Below are positions 62,806 to 64,000 of a DNA stretch of 64,000 bases, piece after piece. This DNA is from Pteria penguin (Eukaryota > Mollusca > Bivalvia > Pterioida > Pteriidae): the NCBI GenBank assembly GCA_035048485.1, contig CM068592.1, forward strand, positions 32,052,001 to 32,116,000. Reading direction: 5' to 3'. A program made the position numbers and the translations under genes. Numbering within the stretch: position 1 is the first letter of the stretch; each line of letters begins with the position of its first letter. Under the pieces are notes generated by a model. The model was not told the origin of the DNA, ran no database searches, and was given only the letters and a program-made list of their open reading frames with translations.

Positions 62806-63484
62806 AGGGTTGAAGCCAGAATAAATGAGAGAGGGTTACAGCAAGATCAAGCAGGGCACTTTTATTAATTCTGGTATGTGCATTACTGATGCAACTTACA
62901 GCATCCTATCTGTTAGGGAACACTATCAAGTTCCTCATCCTTATGTGGGGTAAATAAAACAGTACGTCAATGTAATGTTTTTAATATTTATTTAGATTTT
63001 ATTATTTATTCATTTCTTATGGTTTATACAAAACAAAATCACGAAACTTTTAAACAGCACAACTAAACACAATATTTGACCCATGTCAGATGACAGTTCT
63101 ATAGGTGATTAAGTTTTAATGATTATTGCATATGTAATTAAAAATTTTAAATTAAAATTTGCCATGGTTTCTGTAGGTAGAAATGGCAATTCAAATAAAC
63201 TACTGTTGAAGTTTTCCTGGAATGCATTTGTTTCCACAGTGATAAATAACATTGGTCATTTTGTGAATCACAGATGCAACCTAAACATAAAAGCTCATGT
63301 GAAGGAAGCAATGACAAATTAATTCCAAGGAACCTAAAAGTAAATACAGTATAACAATATGGCAATAGGACAGGAAAAGTAGTAAAGAAACTTGAGAAAG
63401 CAGGACATTACATTTCTCCAAGTAAGCGTAGATTATGCAAAGTACCACATAGATTAACTGAGAGCCTGTCTCCTATAATAATTT

Positions 63485-63548
63485 TCATTTCACTTTGGTA
63501 TTTTTCTCATACAATGCATCCAATTTTTGACGTGTGAGATAGAAAACC
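63485..63548 (-). CDS. Possible terminal exon of an unidentified minus-strand gene
   Basis: On the minus strand an acceptor ctttctcctttag precedes a short frame ending in TGA: VFYLTRQKLDALYEKNTKVK. Its composition is protein-like, and AATAAA hexamers occur on the minus strand at about 62990-63015, in a position to end a 3' UTR. No upstream exon is recognised between 63549 and 64000, so the rest would lie beyond the window. Family unknown. Confidence 0.28.
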
Positions 63549-64000
63549 CTAAAGGAGAAAGCTCACTGGTTCCGCCAGCCTATGAGGAAACTTTCAATTC
63601 CACAATCTTCATTCAAAAATATATAATGGCCTTTTCTCAAATGCTTTTATAACTAAAACATGTATTTATTTAATACATGTACATAAAAAAATGTTCCCTT
63701 TGACATATGCAAACAATAAGAAATAAAAAAAAAAGATTATTAAATGCTGACAATAAACAGAAGAAGCACTTTATGTACAGCCCTGGAGTTATACAAATGT
63801 ATATATATAGCAAATTCTCTTTGACATCTTGAAGATGAAATAGAACATATCTCTGCATGTTCACACAAACTAGGCTTGAGATGATATCACACGTGTTTTA
63901 CAAGGTCTTGCACTTTATATCAACGTCTGGAAATTTATGTATAGGTATTGTTTTCTCTGTGATGTGCTGATGCTCTCTGCATGTTCATGTAAATCATAAT
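63549..64000. other. No gene recognised
   Basis: A 64-codon minus-strand frame (63670-63864) is Phe/Leu/Cys-rich, has no recognisable domain and crosses A/T runs. Either intron of a minus-strand gene or intergenic. Confidence 0.4.

Noticed and set aside
63485..63548. ORMDL1, the vertebrate neighbour of PMS1
   Set aside because: The short peptide does not match the ORMDL C-terminus, and gene order in molluscs need not match vertebrates.

Overview
The window looks like nuclear DNA from a marine mollusc, most likely a bivalve. The background is AT-rich, genes have GT-AG introns, and tRNA-derived SINEs, short inverted-repeat elements and pearl-like tandem-core elements typical of bivalve genomes are common. 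No prokaryotic, organellar or viral gene organisation is visible.

Only one host gene can be fully resolved: PMS1, the MutL-family mismatch-repair protein (orthologue of yeast Mlh2). It lies on the + strand from 33452 to 61577 in 15 coding exons. All 14 introns have GT-AG ends, and the joined reading frame is 3039 nt (1012 residues plus stop). The N-terminal GHKL ATPase motifs, a long acidic linker, a nuclear-localisation-like cluster, a diverged HMG box and the C-terminal dimerisation domain are all present. The DQHA endonuclease motif is absent, as in other PMS1 proteins. A possible last exon of an unidentified minus-strand gene lies at 63485-63548.

The first 33 kb are gene-poor and repeat-dominated. 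In order they hold: a reverse-transcriptase relic (1-213); an inverted-repeat element carrying three ~325-bp internal copies (357-1356); a decayed coding-like stretch (2250-2590); a SINE in an AAG microsatellite (2914-3080); a pearl-like element (4526-6388); an 85-bp satellite (7030-9300); a decayed LINE split by a small inverted-repeat element (11031-12030); a very homogeneous GC-rich 61-bp array (14864-18544) joined to a 455-bp (TTAC)n tract (18553-19007); a 49-bp array (26325-27480); an 80-bp array carrying a CRE palindrome in most units (27490-29410); and scattered SINEs and small inverted-repeat elements.

The PMS1 introns are also packed with repeats. Intron 1 holds a fold-back element entered at its tip by a 2.1-kb element, plus a 21-bp minisatellite split by a 428-bp inverted-repeat element. 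Intron 3 has a 29-bp array. Intron 10 has a 38-bp palindromic array, an 809-bp fold-back element and pearl-like repeats. Introns 7 and 14 have SINEs with clear target-site duplications. No entirely new gene system is evident. The most informative signals are the nested insertions whose target duplications can be read directly, and the arrays that carry regular binding-site-like palindromes.
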